A DNA stretch of 64,000 nucleotides from Roseibium sp. Sym1 (GCF_027359675.1 NZ_CP114786.1:372001-436000); one strand, 5' to 3'. Positions 44,088 through 53,578 are shown, counted from the first letter of the stretch. Notes: a model not told the origin generated them from the sequence alone. Translations and numbers: made by a program.

Positions 44088-44322
44088 CCAACGTGCCCCC
44101 AGGAAGGGCTAGAGTTTTCCGGACCAAATCAGGAACACGGGCTGGCTGCGTGTTCTGATTTCATGAGATCCACCGGCACTTTGTTGCCGATGGCACCGTG
44201 AGGTCTGTGTTCATTGTAGTCCTTGCGCCAATCCTCCAACTTTTCGGTCGCATCCGCAAGGCTCAGGAACCAGTGTGCATTCAGGCACTCCGCCCTGAAT
44301 CGGCCGTTGAAGGCCTCAATGA
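44088..44322 (-). mobile_element. IS3-family remnant: end of orfB transposase
   Basis: The minus strand from 44322 reads IEAFNGRFRAECLNAHWFLS, then DATEKLEDWRKDYNEHRPHGAIG and a stop at 44129, the conserved C-terminus of IS3-family OrfB. The element's outer end is at about 44088-44110 (near GTGCCCCCAGGAAG). Upstream transposase sequence is missing: at GGCCTCAAT it is fused to IS481 copy 2, a word that both elements share. Confidence 0.8.
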
Positions 44323-45328
44323 CCGAAGCCGGCGTCCCTATCGTCAGGCCAACAAGCTTCCCTTCCAGATCGAACGCTGCATCCTGTGTCTCAAGCGAGA
44401 GCATCCAACCTGGGGCGCGCCGAAGATCCGCGACAAGCTGGTCCGGCAATACCCGATGGTCAAGGCTCCGGCGATCAGCACGGTCCATGCGGTGCTGGAC
44501 CGTCACGGTCTGGTCCAGCACCGCAAACGCCGTCGCTACAAGGCCCGTGGAACCGAGATTCATGACGCACAGGACGTGAACGGGCTCTGGTGCGCCGACT
44601 ACAAGGGAGAGTTCAAGCTGGGCAACCGGCAGTACTGCTATCCGCTGACGATCACTGACTACAGATCGCGCTATTTGCTGGCCTGCGAAGGCTTGACCTG
44701 CACCAAATCCGACTTTGCCTTCTCTGTTTTTGAACGCGTCTTCAAGGAGTTCGGCCTTCCTGCCGCCATTCGCACCGACAACGGCCTCCCCTTCGCCAGC
44801 CCGAATGCGCTGTTCGGATTGAGCAAGCTGTCGGTGTGGTGGCTGCGTCTTGGCATCGGCATCGAGCGCATCAAGCCAGGCCATCCCCAGCAGAACGGCC
44901 GCCACGAGCGCATGCATCTGACGCTGAAAAGCGAAACGGCAAAGCCTGCTGCCTTCAACTTCCTCCAGCAGCAGGAAAAGTTCGACCGCTTCATGGCTGT
45001 TTACAACAATGAACGGCCCCATCAGGGCCTCGCAGGAGCCTATCCCGGTGAACTCTATACACCTTCGTCCCGCGTCTACGAACCGCCGCCTGAACCGGAA
45101 TACCCTTTCCATGACCGCACTGTGCGCGTGACACGATGCGGACGTATCTGTATCGGAAAACGCAAGATCAATCTCAGCCAGGTCTTCGCCGGCCAAATCC
45201 TGGGACTACGAGAAGTCGACCAAGATATATGGCTCGTCTCGTTCCTCGATTATGATCTGGGATATTTCGACAACAATGAGAACCGCGTCGAACCGGCAAA
45301 AAACCCATTCACTCCGGAGAAAGTGTAA
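44312..45328 (+). pseudogene. IS481 transposase, 5'-truncated, mosaic
   Basis: Begins at GLNDRSRRPYRQ, lacking the first ~50 residues including the DNA-binding domain; an ATG at 44198 upstream is in antisense IS3 sequence and gives a chimeric N-terminus. The DDE core (WCADYKGEF, AIRTDNGLPF) and the C-terminal LVSFLDYDLGYFD are intact. 44312-44774 is about 99% identical in DNA to copy 1 with no gaps, and then similarity falls sharply, so one copy is a recombinant of two related elements. Confidence 0.85.
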
Positions 45329-45364
45329 ACTCTCTCTCCGGTATCAAATGTAAACCATGTGACA
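44312..45364 (+). mobile_element. IS481-family element, copy 2, left end lost
   Basis: The right end AAATGTAAACCATGTGACA (about 45346-45364) pairs with the left end of copy 1. The left end and helix-turn-helix part are gone, replaced by the IS3 remnant. The element stops about 20 bp from the 3' end of the tRNA-Arg gene. Confidence 0.75.
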
Positions 45365-45384
45365 AGAATGGACCTTTGGAGAAA

Positions 45385-45461
45385 TGGCGCACCGGGGAGG
45401 ATTCGAACCCCCGACCCCCAGATTCGTAGTCTGGTGCTCTATCCAGCTGAGCTACCGGTGC
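45385..45461 (-). tRNA. tRNA-Arg (anticodon ACG), CCA encoded
   Basis: The minus strand folds into a complete cloverleaf: acceptor GCACCGG/CCGGTGC, D-arm beginning TAGCTCAGC.GGATAGAGC, anticodon stem CCAGA/TCTGG with loop CTACGAA (ACG), T-arm GGGGGTTCGAATCCTCCC, discriminator G and encoded CCA. 77 bases. tRNA genes are frequent integration sites, and the accessory island ends beside the 3' end of this one. Confidence 0.97.
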
Positions 45462-45690
45462 ATTCAGGGCGAAGATCTGGTCATCGGGCCAAGGCCTGGA
45501 GGATGACAGTCTTGCTCGGTTCGGGGCGTCTCGTGTGCCCCGGACAGGGCGCTTACCTACTGCGGTCCGGCAGGGAATGCAAGGACCTTTTTGAACTTTT
45601 TTCGAACGATCCGCCACGCGGTCCCGAAACATGCCGAATTCCCGGAAACTTTGCGGTGAAGAAGCGCGCGGGAGGCGGAGGGCCTGCGTG

Positions 45691-47163
45691 TCAGGACGTC
45701 CTGTCGGGCACCTCGAAACAGAAGCAGGTTCCCTGCGTGCCCTCTTCCAGGCGGATGGTTCCGCCGTGGGCCTTCAGCAATTCGGCAACGATGGCGAGGC
45801 CAAGCCCGATGCCGCCGTGCTTGGAGCCCGAGTGAAAGGCCTTGAAGAGAGCCTTCCTGATGTTTTCGGGAATGCCAGGTCCGGTGTCGGCGACGCGCAC
45901 GCGGACGCAAGGACCGTCCCGCTCCGCGTCCAGCGTGATCCGGCGCACCAGCGTCTCGTCCTTCTCCGCTTCCAGCGCCTGCAGCGCATTGCGCACCAGA
46001 TTGAGCAGAACCCGGAAGATCTGTTCCGGATCGGCGTCGATCTCGATGTCTTCCGGCACCCTGTTTTCGAACCGGACGCTGTCATGGTCGGCGAGGCCCA
46101 GGACGTCGGCAACGTCGTCACCGACGCGGTGAAGGGCCAGCAGACGGCGCTGGGGGGCCCGTTCCTGCGCCTTGCCGTAGGACATGACCGCCTGGGTGTA
46201 GCCGACCGCCCGGTCGAGCGTTGCCAGGATCTTCGGTGCCAGCCGGCTGACGGTCGGGTCCGGCACATGTTCCAGCCGCTCAAGGAACAGCTGGGCGGAG
46301 GCCAGCAGGTTGCGCAGGTCGTGATTGATCTTGGAAACGGCCAGCCCGAGATCGGCCAGGCGCTGCTTCTGGTGCAACGCCCGGGACAGGGCTTCCTCCA
46401 TGGTGGCGAGGCGGATCTCCGCGTCGCCGAGCTCGTCGCGCCGGCCGGAGACCAGCATGATCCGCGAGGCATCCTCCGGGCTTTCCGCGAACCGCTCCAT
46501 CGACCGTGTCAGGCGGCGCAAGGGACGGATGAACAGCGCCCGCAGGGTGATGTAGACCAGGCTCGCCGTGATGATCGAGATCACCAGGGACAGCGCCAGA
46601 ATGCGTCCGGAAAAGGCCAGCATGTCCTGCTGCAGAAGGGCGACCGGCAGAACCACGTCGACCCGTTCGGTATGCCCCATCTGGCCCGCGCCGATCACGC
46701 GCATCGCACCGCCGCCGCGATAGGTCAGGATCTCGAAACTTCCCAGGATTGACGACCACGGCGAAACCTTGGCCATGTCGATCACGAAATCGACCTCCGC
46801 AGGCACGTCGCTCATGGCGATCAGGCTGCGCTGCGAGCCCTGGTCCAGCGCGATCGCCAGCGCGCCGGTGGTGCTGAGCAGCTCTTCCTGAAGGCGCGGG
46901 GCAATGGTGTTGGTCTCGGCCAGCACGGACGCCGCGACGCCCGCGGTCGTCAGCCTGTCCATCAGCCAGGTGTTGCGGAAATTGGCAATCGACGGCACAT
47001 AGATGAAAACTTCGGCGAGCATCACAAACAGGACCGTCAGCAGAAGCAGCTTGCCGGACAAGCCGCCGAATCTGTAGTGACCGAATCTGCCGCCGGGTCC
47101 GGGCGGTTCGTTTGCGGCTTCCTGCGGGACTGCCGATCCTTGCGGCGCGCCCTCATGTTTCAT
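45691..47163 (-). CDS. Membrane sensor histidine kinase, orphan
   Basis: 490 residues. Transmembrane helix 1 (about 33-50), periplasmic domain to about 150, helix 2 (about 165-190), HAMP (LFIRPLRRLTRSMERFAE), a coiled linker, phospho-His in LAVSKINHDLRNLLAS and a HATPase domain (LLNLVRNALQALEAE, DTGPGIPENI, GIGLGLAIV). KINHDLRN is the HisKA variant often seen in such kinases. ATG at 47163 chosen; a TTG lies 15 bases upstream. No response-regulator gene is adjacent, so its partner is elsewhere. Confidence 0.9.
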   Translation of the reverse strand: MKHEGAPQGSAVPQEAANEPPGPGGRFGHYRFGGLSGKLLLLTVLFVMLAEVFIYVPSIANFRNTWLMDRLTTAGVAASVLAETNTIAPRLQEELLSTTGALAIALDQGSQRSLIAMSDVPAEVDFVIDMAKVSPWSSILGSFEILTYRGGGAMRVIGAGQMGHTERVDVVLPVALLQQDMLAFSGRILALSLVISIITASLVYITLRALFIRPLRRLTRSMERFAESPEDASRIMLVSGRRDELGDAEIRLATMEEALSRALHQKQRLADLGLAVSKINHDLRNLLASAQLFLERLEHVPDPTVSRLAPKILATLDRAVGYTQAVMSYGKAQERAPQRRLLALHRVGDDVADVLGLADHDSVRFENRVPEDIEIDADPEQIFRVLLNLVRNALQALEAEKDETLVRRITLDAERDGPCVRVRVADTGPGIPENIRKALFKAFHSGSKHGGIGLGLAIVAELLKAHGGTIRLEEGTQGTCFCFEVPDRTS

Positions 47164-47226
47164 GTCATGTCTTCCCAAAATCCTTGCGCACTTTCGAAGA
47201 AAGCGGCGGGCCTGTGCGGCAATCGA

Positions 47227-48657
47227 TTATCCAAACTTGCGCAAGATGGCGATTACACGGCGCACCCAAACATTTTTGGGCGCTTCCGCATAGTAAGAAA
47301 TTGCCGCGCGGCGCACCAGCTCCCCCAATGTGGGATAGGGCGCAATGAAACCTGCAAGGTCTTTCATGGTCATGTTCCTGGAAAGTGCCAGGGAAAGCAG
47401 GTTGAGCACCTCCCCGGCCTGCTCTCCGACGATATCCGCACCGAGCAGCCTGCCGCCCCGCCCGGCGATCAGCTTGAGCCTGCCCGTGGTCAGGCCTTCC
47501 GCCCGGGCCCGGTCGTTGCCGGCATAGTCGGTGGTCAGCACCTTGACCTTGCCGCCGTGGCGTGCGCGCGCCTCCGCCTCCGTGAGCCCGACATGACCGA
47601 GTTCGGGCGCGGTATAGGTCACCCAGGGCACGATGCTGTCGTTCATTCCAATGGGCAGGCGGAACAGGATCGAGCGGATCACCAGGCCGGCCTGGTAGCC
47701 GGCGACATGGGTGAATTGCAAACCGCCCGCCACATCGCCAATGGCGTAGATCTTCCGATTCGACGTCCGAAGGCCGTTGTCGACCGTGATTCCTTTGCGG
47801 TCGTGAGCAACGCCGGCGGCCTCGAGACCCAAATCGGCAACATTCGGCGCGCGGCCCGCCGCAACCAGCAAATGGGTTGCCTCGGTCCTGACCGTGGTGC
47901 CGTCACCGGTACGGGCGGTGACGGTCACGCCCTCACCGGTGCGCTCAACCTTTTCGACGGCGGTCTCCTCCAGGATCTCGACGCCTTCGGCCCTGAGCTT
48001 TTCAAGGACCATGGCGGACAGCTCCGGATCGTCCTTTGCGAGCGCCTTCCGGGCCTCGAACACGGTGACCTTCGCCCCGAGACGGCGATGGGCCTGGGCC
48101 ATTTCCAACCCGATCGGGCCGCCGCCGATGATCGCCAGATGCTCCGGCAGGGCGCGCAGGTCGAAAAGGGATTCGTTGGTAAGGTAAGAGACCTGGTCGA
48201 GGCCGGGGATCGGCGGCACCAGCGCCGAGGAGCCCGTGGCGATGACAAACCGCCTCGCGCGGATTTCGGTGTCGCCCGCCATCACGCTGTCCGGACCCGT
48301 GAACCGGGCCGGGCTGCGCAGGACGGTCACGCCGAGCCCTTCGAAGCGCTCCTGCGAATCGTGCGGCTCGATGGCCGCGATCACCCGGCGGACATGGTCG
48401 TTGGCACCGGCAAAATCGACTTTGGGCTGCCCTGCGCGGACACCGTAGTCGGTGGCCTTGCGGATGCTGGCCGCGGCCTTGGCGGCGGCGAGCAATGCCT
48501 TGGAGGGAACGCAGCCGTAGTTCAGGCAGTCTCCGCCCATCAGGCCCTTTTCGATCAGCACAACGTCAACCCCGAAGGCGGCGGCCGCCGCGGCGACGGA
48601 CAGGCCCGCCGAACCGGCGCCGATCACGCAAATATCCGGGGTCAGCAGCTTGGCCAT
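47227..48657 (-). CDS. Flavin disulfide reductase (Lpd/MerA-like)
   Basis: 476-residue pyridine-nucleotide disulfide oxidoreductase. FAD motif VIGAGSAGLSVAAAAAAFG, redox pair C44/C49 in GGDCLNYGCVPSK, NAD motif GGGPIGLEMAQ, second FAD site IYAIGDVAGG and dimerisation domain. The family includes dihydrolipoamide dehydrogenase, mercuric reductase and glutathione reductase. It lacks the N-terminal HMA domain and the C-terminal vicinal cysteines of true MerA and is not next to 2-oxoacid dehydrogenase genes. Lies 30 bp after a TVP38 gene, a pairing seen elsewhere as a putative MerA-like unit. Confidence 0.85.
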   Translation of the reverse strand: MAKLLTPDICVIGAGSAGLSVAAAAAAFGVDVVLIEKGLMGGDCLNYGCVPSKALLAAAKAAASIRKATDYGVRAGQPKVDFAGANDHVRRVIAAIEPHDSQERFEGLGVTVLRSPARFTGPDSVMAGDTEIRARRFVIATGSSALVPPIPGLDQVSYLTNESLFDLRALPEHLAIIGGGPIGLEMAQAHRRLGAKVTVFEARKALAKDDPELSAMVLEKLRAEGVEILEETAVEKVERTGEGVTVTARTGDGTTVRTEATHLLVAAGRAPNVADLGLEAAGVAHDRKGITVDNGLRTSNRKIYAIGDVAGGLQFTHVAGYQAGLVIRSILFRLPIGMNDSIVPWVTYTAPELGHVGLTEAEARARHGGKVKVLTTDYAGNDRARAEGLTTGRLKLIAGRGGRLLGADIVGEQAGEVLNLLSLALSRNMTMKDLAGFIAPYPTLGELVRRAAISYYAEAPKNVWVRRVIAILRKFG

Positions 48658-48687
48658 GAGGAGCTCCAGTCAGAAATCGGTAGGGAA

Positions 48688-49512
48688 TCAGGACTTGCGG
48701 GCACGCAGTTTTTTCAGCACGACGGGAATGAGGCTGACAATGCCGAGCGCGAAAAACGCCACCAGCAGCTGGGGCGTGACCAGCGCCGAGACATCGACAT
48801 GGCAGCTCCCGGCAGCCGCGCAACCGGGGCTGGCGGCCTCCTGGGCGGCGATGACGCTGTCGAGCCCGGATCCGATGAAGGTGAAGGCGAACGTGCCCGG
48901 AACGATGCCGACAAAGGTGGCCAGTGCGTAGGACGGCAGCGGCATCTTGAAAATGGCCGGCGCGATGTTCACCAGCCAGAACGGAAAGACCGGGGTCAGG
49001 CGCAAGAACAGAAGATAGTGAAAGGCGTCCTCGCGAAACCCTGCCGCAAGCCTTGAGAGAAACGGGCCCGCACGGTGGGTCAGGAGCTCCCCGAAGGAGG
49101 AGCGGGCCACCAGGAAAACGGCACAGGCGCCGAGGGTCGCACCGAAGATCGTGGCGAAGCCGCCGATCACCCAGCCAAACAGGAAGCCGCCCGCGATGGT
49201 CAGCAGCGATGCCCCCGGAAAGGACAGTGCGACCGCGACCGCGTAGACCAGGAAATAGACGCCGATCGACAGCAACAGGTTCTGTTCGACAAATCCGGCC
49301 AGATCCTGGCGCTGCATGATCAGGTTGGACAGGGTCAGTTCCCTGTGCAGTCCCTGCGAAAACGCCAGCACCATCAGTGCCGCCAGAACAGCCAGCGGAA
49401 GCCATTTGCGAATGGCCGCGTACCTGGAGCGCGGCTGCACCTTGCCGTCAGCGGCGTCCCTGTCTTCCGGCATCATCGTCTTGGCCTCTTCACCCAGCAT
49501 CGGCGTTTCCAT
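48688..49512 (-). CDS. TVP38/TMEM64 (DedA-superfamily) membrane protein
   Basis: 274-residue inner-membrane protein with about six helices. The SNARE-associated Golgi domain core is seen: LSFPGASLLTIAGGFLFGWVIGG, FLVARSSFG and LRLTPVFPFWLVNIAPAIFKMPLPSYALATFVGIVPGTFAFTFIGSG. Two cysteines (AASPGCAAAGSCH) in a loop near the end may be a disulfide or metal pair. It is the first gene of a unit with the disulfide reductase. Family members move lipids or keep membrane homeostasis. Confidence 0.88.
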   Translation of the reverse strand: METPMLGEEAKTMMPEDRDAADGKVQPRSRYAAIRKWLPLAVLAALMVLAFSQGLHRELTLSNLIMQRQDLAGFVEQNLLLSIGVYFLVYAVAVALSFPGASLLTIAGGFLFGWVIGGFATIFGATLGACAVFLVARSSFGELLTHRAGPFLSRLAAGFREDAFHYLLFLRLTPVFPFWLVNIAPAIFKMPLPSYALATFVGIVPGTFAFTFIGSGLDSVIAAQEAASPGCAAAGSCHVDVSALVTPQLLVAFFALGIVSLIPVVLKKLRARKS

Positions 49513-49677
49513 CAGCTCCCAAAGTGCGTCGGTTCTGCGCCCGCATCTCCTTGTGATAGCCAGATGTACCTTAAACCTTGTAAAAAGAACCGTGCTTCAC
49601 TGATAAGTGACGCTTGAGGGTTTGCGGTTCACCTGCGCGTGATCGGAAGGAAAACGCAGAATCTTGGTCCCATAAAG

Positions 49678-49706
49678 TTGACTTGGCGCAGCATGGCGCT
49701 TATAAG
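49678..49706 (+). promoter_or_regulatory. Probable rpmH promoter
   Basis: TTGACT (49678-49683), 17-base spacer, TATAAG (49701-49706): a strong sigma-70-type pair. It lies 130 bp upstream of rpmH in a 323-bp region without other genes, so the message would have a roughly 120-base leader. Confidence 0.75.
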
Positions 49707-49835
49707 CGCGCCGATCGGGACACGCATTCGGACCCAAGGCTGAAGGAGCCGCGCTCTTTGAAGCGCTTCGAGTGCTTCCTCCAAAGAATTTGAAAAATGA
49801 ACAAGGGCCGCGTTTAAGCCGCGCGGGGAAGAACA

Positions 49836-49970
49836 ATGAAGCGTACGTATCAACCGAGCCGTCTTGTCCGCAAGCGCCGCCACGGCTTCCGCGCACGTAT
49901 GGCCACCAAGAATGGCCGTCAGGTGCTTGCTCGCCGCCGTGCAAAGGGCCGCAAGAGCCTCAGCGCCTGA
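49836..49970 (+). CDS. rpmH: Ribosomal protein L34
   Basis: 44-residue, very basic protein beginning [20 protein letters not shown], the invariant L34 sequence, and ending [11 protein letters not shown]. It is a component of the large ribosomal subunit. GGGGAAGAAC precedes the ATG. First gene of rpmH-rnpA-yidC. Confidence 0.98.
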   Translation: MKRTYQPSRLVRKRRHGFRARMATKNGRQVLARRRAKGRKSLSA

Positions 49971-50029
49971 TCGGCGACCAGCCCGCAGTGCGCCGGGTTG
50001 GCGGCGTCTGCCAACACCAATCCGCCGCC

Positions 50030-50431
50030 ATGGACACTTTGAAAAAGCGCTCCGAATTCCTGGCGGTCGCCAAAGGCGGCCGGCTGGGCCGGCGCGCTTT
50101 TGTCGTTCAGGGACTGAAACGCGACAGCGGCGACGCGTCGCGGGTTGGCTACACGGTTACCAAGAAGACCGGCAATTCGGTCATGCGCAGCCGCATCAAG
50201 CGGCGGCTGCGATCGGCTGTGGCCGCGCTTCCACCGGACGATATCCCGGCTCAGGCCGATTTTGTCCTGGTCGCACGCGACAGTGCACTCACTCTTCCCT
50301 TTCAAAAGCTTGTTGAAGACCTTAAGTCTGGCCTACACCAGGTGCTGGATCCGCGTACGCCGCGCGGGCGGGGGAAACCGCGCCGGCCGGCCCGGCAGGC
50401 TGAAACGACACAGCGCAGGAAACAGGGGTAA
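50030..50431 (+). CDS. rnpA: Ribonuclease P protein component
   Basis: 133-residue basic protein that helps the RNase P RNA process tRNA 5' ends. The ATG at 50030 gives MDTLKKRSEFLAVAKGGR, with the signature RVGYTVTKKTGNSVMRSRIKRRLRSA. The frame is open upstream through rpmH, but that is antisense-free read-through of the same strand and does not look like RnpA. The tail (GRGKPRRPARQAETTQRRKQG) is a basic extension. Confidence 0.96.
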   Translation: MDTLKKRSEFLAVAKGGRLGRRAFVVQGLKRDSGDASRVGYTVTKKTGNSVMRSRIKRRLRSAVAALPPDDIPAQADFVLVARDSALTLPFQKLVEDLKSGLHQVLDPRTPRGRGKPRRPARQAETTQRRKQG

Positions 50432-50437
50432 CTCCAG

Positions 50438-52258
50438 TTGATTTCTGAAAACCGCAACACGATTCTCGCAATCGTTCTGTCCCTGATTGTTCTGCTCGGC
50501 TGGCAGTATTTTGTTGCCAGTCCCCAGCTGGAACGCCAGCAGGCCGAACTTCTTGCCCAGCAGGAGGCCGCGCAAAAGGCCGCCGGCGACAGTGCCAACC
50601 CGGACGCGCCAAAGCCGAGCACCGCGCAGGGAAGCGATGCCGCAGCGCCCGTTGCCGGGCAGCAGGGGTCCTTTGCCACCCGCGAGCAGGCACTCGCCGC
50701 AAGCGCCCGTGTCACCATCGATACGCCCAGCCTCGAAGGCTCGGTCAATCTGAAAGGCGGTCGGCTCGACGACCTGCGCCTGAAGAATTATCACGAGACC
50801 GTCGACAAGAGCAGCCCGACCATCGTGCTGTTTTCGCCCTCGGGCAGCCCGAAGCCGTACTACACCGATTACGGCTGGGTCGCCGATCCGGGTTCCGACA
50901 TCGCGCTTCCGGCACCGGACACCGTCTGGTCCATCGAAGGCGAAGCAACACTGACACAGGACACACCGCTGACCCTGACCTGGGACAACGGCGCGGGCCT
51001 GACCTTCAAGCGCACCTACTCGGTGGACGAGAACTACATGTTCACCGTGGCGCAATCGGTCGAGAACACGGGCTCCGATGACGTCACGCTATATCCCTAT
51101 GGCCTGATCGCCCGCAACGGCACGCCGGAAACCAGCAGCATCTACATTCTCCATGAAGGTCTGCTCGGCGTGTTTGGCGAGGAAGGCCTGCAGGAAATCG
51201 ACTATTCGGATCTGGAAGAGGAAGGCACCATCCGTCCGGCCCAGGTCGACCAGGGTTGGCTCGGTATCACCGACAAGTACTGGGCCGCGACCCTGATCCC
51301 GACACCGGGCGAGGAATTCCAGCCGAGTTTCAGCCATTCCACCACTTCCGGAAACTTCCAGGCGGATTATCTCGGCAATGCGGTCAATGTTGCCGCCGGG
51401 TCGACCGGCGAGACAAGTTCGTATCTGTTTGCCGGCGCCAAGGAAACCAAGCTGCTGGATGGCTACGAGGAAGCGCTCGGTATCCAGCGTTTCGAGCTGC
51501 TGATCGACTGGGGCTGGTTCTATTTCCTGACCAAGCCGATGTTCTTCACGATCGACTATTTCTTCCACCTCATTGGCAATTTCGGCGTCGCGATCCTGGT
51601 CGTGACGGTGATCGTCAAGCTGATCTTCTTCCCGCTCGCCAACAAGTCCTACGTCTCCATGAGCAAGATGAAGCTCGTGCAGCCCCAGATGACGGAGATC
51701 CGCGAGAAATACGGCGACGACAAGCAGAAGCAGCAACAGGCGCTGATGGAACTCTACAAGAAGGAGAAGATCAACCCGCTGGCCGGCTGTCTGCCGATCC
51801 TGATCCAGATCCCGGTGTTCTTCTCGCTCTACAAGGTGCTGTACGTCACCATCGAAATGCGCCACGCGCCGTTCTTCGGCTGGATCCAGGACCTGTCTGC
51901 TCCGGATCCGACGACCCTGTTCAACCTGTTCGGCCTGATCCCCTGGGACCCGCCGCAGATGCTGATGCTGGGCGTGTGGCCCCTGATCATGGGGATCACC
52001 ATGTTCATCCAGATGAAGATGAACCCCGCTCCGCCCGACCCGACCCAGCAGATGATCTTCACCTGGATGCCCGTCGTGTTCACCTTCATGCTGGCCTCCT
52101 TCCCGGCCGGTCTGGTGATCTACTGGGCCTGGAACAACACCCTTTCGGTGACCCAGCAATATGTCATCATGCGCCGCCAGGGTGCCAAGGTGGAGCTCTG
52201 GGACAACCTGGGAGCCCTGTTCAAGCGCAAGAAACCGGCGCCCGAAGACAAGAGCTGA
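50438..52258 (+). CDS. yidC: Membrane protein insertase YidC
   Basis: 606 residues; inserts and folds inner-membrane proteins with or without Sec. TTG start at 50438 gives the conserved [20 protein letters not shown] first helix; no ATG nearby fits. A large periplasmic beta domain runs to about 350, followed by five helices with [28 protein letters not shown] and [15 protein letters not shown]. yidD, often between rnpA and yidC, is absent. A strong terminator follows. Confidence 0.97.
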   Translation: MISENRNTILAIVLSLIVLLGWQYFVASPQLERQQAELLAQQEAAQKAAGDSANPDAPKPSTAQGSDAAAPVAGQQGSFATREQALAASARVTIDTPSLEGSVNLKGGRLDDLRLKNYHETVDKSSPTIVLFSPSGSPKPYYTDYGWVADPGSDIALPAPDTVWSIEGEATLTQDTPLTLTWDNGAGLTFKRTYSVDENYMFTVAQSVENTGSDDVTLYPYGLIARNGTPETSSIYILHEGLLGVFGEEGLQEIDYSDLEEEGTIRPAQVDQGWLGITDKYWAATLIPTPGEEFQPSFSHSTTSGNFQADYLGNAVNVAAGSTGETSSYLFAGAKETKLLDGYEEALGIQRFELLIDWGWFYFLTKPMFFTIDYFFHLIGNFGVAILVVTVIVKLIFFPLANKSYVSMSKMKLVQPQMTEIREKYGDDKQKQQQALMELYKKEKINPLAGCLPILIQIPVFFSLYKVLYVTIEMRHAPFFGWIQDLSAPDPTTLFNLFGLIPWDPPQMLMLGVWPLIMGITMFIQMKMNPAPPDPTQQMIFTWMPVVFTFMLASFPAGLVIYWAWNNTLSVTQQYVIMRRQGAKVELWDNLGALFKRKKPAPEDKS

Positions 52259-52280
52259 CGCGGCAACCGCGCTCAATGAC

Positions 52281-52308
52281 AAAGGCCCCGCCGGATGGCG
52301 GGGCCTTT
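52281..52308. terminator. Bidirectional terminator after yidC
   Basis: AAAGGCCCCGCC and GGCGGGGCCTTT form a perfect 12-bp stem with a GGAT loop, followed by TTGTTTG. The A-run on the left would serve the converging hypothetical gene as well. Confidence 0.92.
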
Positions 52309-52314
52309 TGTTTG

Positions 52315-53250
52315 TCACATGAACTGCGTGGGATGCCCCACATTCGGCCGCCCGGCCAGCAGGTGCTCGTCTTCGCGAAAACACAGGGCATGGGAATCAC
52401 CCAGGAGGAATGTCGACAGCTCCTCCATGATCCGTGCACGCCCTCCCGGCTCGTGAAAGCGGATGTTTCGCAAGCCCCGGACATAGGCTGCAAAAGTCGG
52501 ATCCGGCATCTCGTTGACAGGCGGTCTGAAGCCAACGCCCAGGGGTGTCAGTCTGACCTGGTAGCCGAACCGCGCCAGGCCGATCAGTTCACGGGCCAGA
52601 ACACGCGGAATGTTCCACCTGGCATCCCAGAACATGTTCTTGTTGAACCTGAAGAACCTGTTCCAGACCATCGGCCAGTAGGCGTCATCTTGAGTCGGAT
52701 TCGGAGTCCGTTTGCGCAACTGGTCCTGAATGGAAAACTGGCATTCCCTGAGGATCCCGAGTTCATGGGGTTCGAAGGCGAGCATGAATTCATGCCGGGC
52801 GGTTGCGGAACCGATGATCAGCGCGTCGTTGAGGATCGGTGTCCAGCGCTGTTCGCTGAGAATGCTGCCGAAACCCTGCGCCGGGATGACCCGGTCGTCC
52901 GGATTGACGGCGGCCTGCGCACGCGGCAGCCCGGCTTCCGCCGCGCGGAACCGGTCGGCATGACCGACCCCCTCCACTGTCTCGGCGTCCTGTATGCCGT
53001 TGGCCGCGGTCACGCCGAAATGCAGGATATACTCGCGGGACTTGCGTATGCCCGTCCCCCCGAGCAGAACATATCTCAGCTCGTTCCGGGCCGTCGCCCG
53101 GTAAAGGAGATAAGCCGCGCGGATATAATGGTGCATGTAGTATTCTTGTTTCCAGGAAGTGCCCTTCCATTGTCCGACCCAGGCATTGTCCTGGCGGTAG
53201 ATCGTCAACAGTGCGTCTATTTCCCTCTTGAATTCACGCCATTCAAGCAT
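52315..53250 (-). CDS. Hypothetical protein of unknown family
   Basis: A 311-residue soluble protein that I do not recognise. No signal peptide or membrane helices. Notable stretches: REFKREIDALLTIYRQDNAWVGQ, YYMHHYIRAAYLLYRATARNEL, HEFMLAFEPHELGILRECQF and PMVWNRFFRFNKNMFWDARW, rich in Trp, Tyr, His and Arg. The ATG at 53250 has GGAG nine bases upstream; a GTG at 53259 is possible. It interrupts the otherwise rightward core gene run and converges on yidC. Confidence 0.7.
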   Translation of the reverse strand: MLEWREFKREIDALLTIYRQDNAWVGQWKGTSWKQEYYMHHYIRAAYLLYRATARNELRYVLLGGTGIRKSREYILHFGVTAANGIQDAETVEGVGHADRFRAAEAGLPRAQAAVNPDDRVIPAQGFGSILSEQRWTPILNDALIIGSATARHEFMLAFEPHELGILRECQFSIQDQLRKRTPNPTQDDAYWPMVWNRFFRFNKNMFWDARWNIPRVLARELIGLARFGYQVRLTPLGVGFRPPVNEMPDPTFAAYVRGLRNIRFHEPGGRARIMEELSTFLLGDSHALCFREDEHLLAGRPNVGHPTQFM

Positions 53251-53379
53251 TGCCGTCACTCCACCTTGAATATCGACAGAAGACCTGTCCCACGCACCTA
53301 ACGTAGGGACACCTGCGCCTTCACACCTGTGACGGCAGGCACAGCGAAAGACCGGGACAGGTCTTTTCGGGCCCCTTGA

Positions 53380-53578
53380 CGCGGCGCCGCCGGCCGTGCT
53401 TCATTCCGGCTCCGCTGCCCCCCCCTGATGGGGGCCGATACCCACTTTGAAGGAGTGCCTGGACCAATGATCCGATAAGCCGAGACCTGTTCCGCAAGGC
53501 GAAGCCGCTCACCGGCAGGTCAACCGCGTGCCAACGCGTTTTCCGTCTTCCCTTGTTTTCCGGCTTTAAGGAGGTCCC
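53380..53578 (+). promoter_or_regulatory. Structured-looking leader of the acetyltransferase gene
   Basis: The 329-bp gap ahead of the acetyltransferase has no gene. Several nested stems are visible: GCCCCC/GGGGGC (53417-53435), GACCTG (about 53483) with CAGGTC (about 53515), enclosing GCAAGGCGAAGCC, and CGCGT/ACGCG (about 53527-53539), followed by TTTTCC. This could be an mRNA leader, attenuator or riboswitch-like element, but I could not match it to a known class. Confidence 0.35.

Noticed and set aside
44198..44311. N-terminal extension of IS481 copy 2
   Set aside because: It is antisense IS3 sequence in frame by chance, not transposase.
19855..45364. Simple composite transposon bounded by two IS481 copies
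   Set aside because: Each copy has lost the inner end (copy 1 the right, copy 2 the left) and other IS remnants lie at those joints, so the pair cannot be a functional composite as it stands.
47077..49056. 659-codon plus frame across the disulfide reductase and TVP38 genes
   Set aside because: Covers two well-supported minus-strand genes and has shadow-type composition.
49513..50030. Chromosome origin near rpmH-rnpA
   Set aside because: No dnaA, DnaA boxes cluster or origin-type AT-rich region was seen; in this group rpmH-yidC is not itself evidence for the origin.
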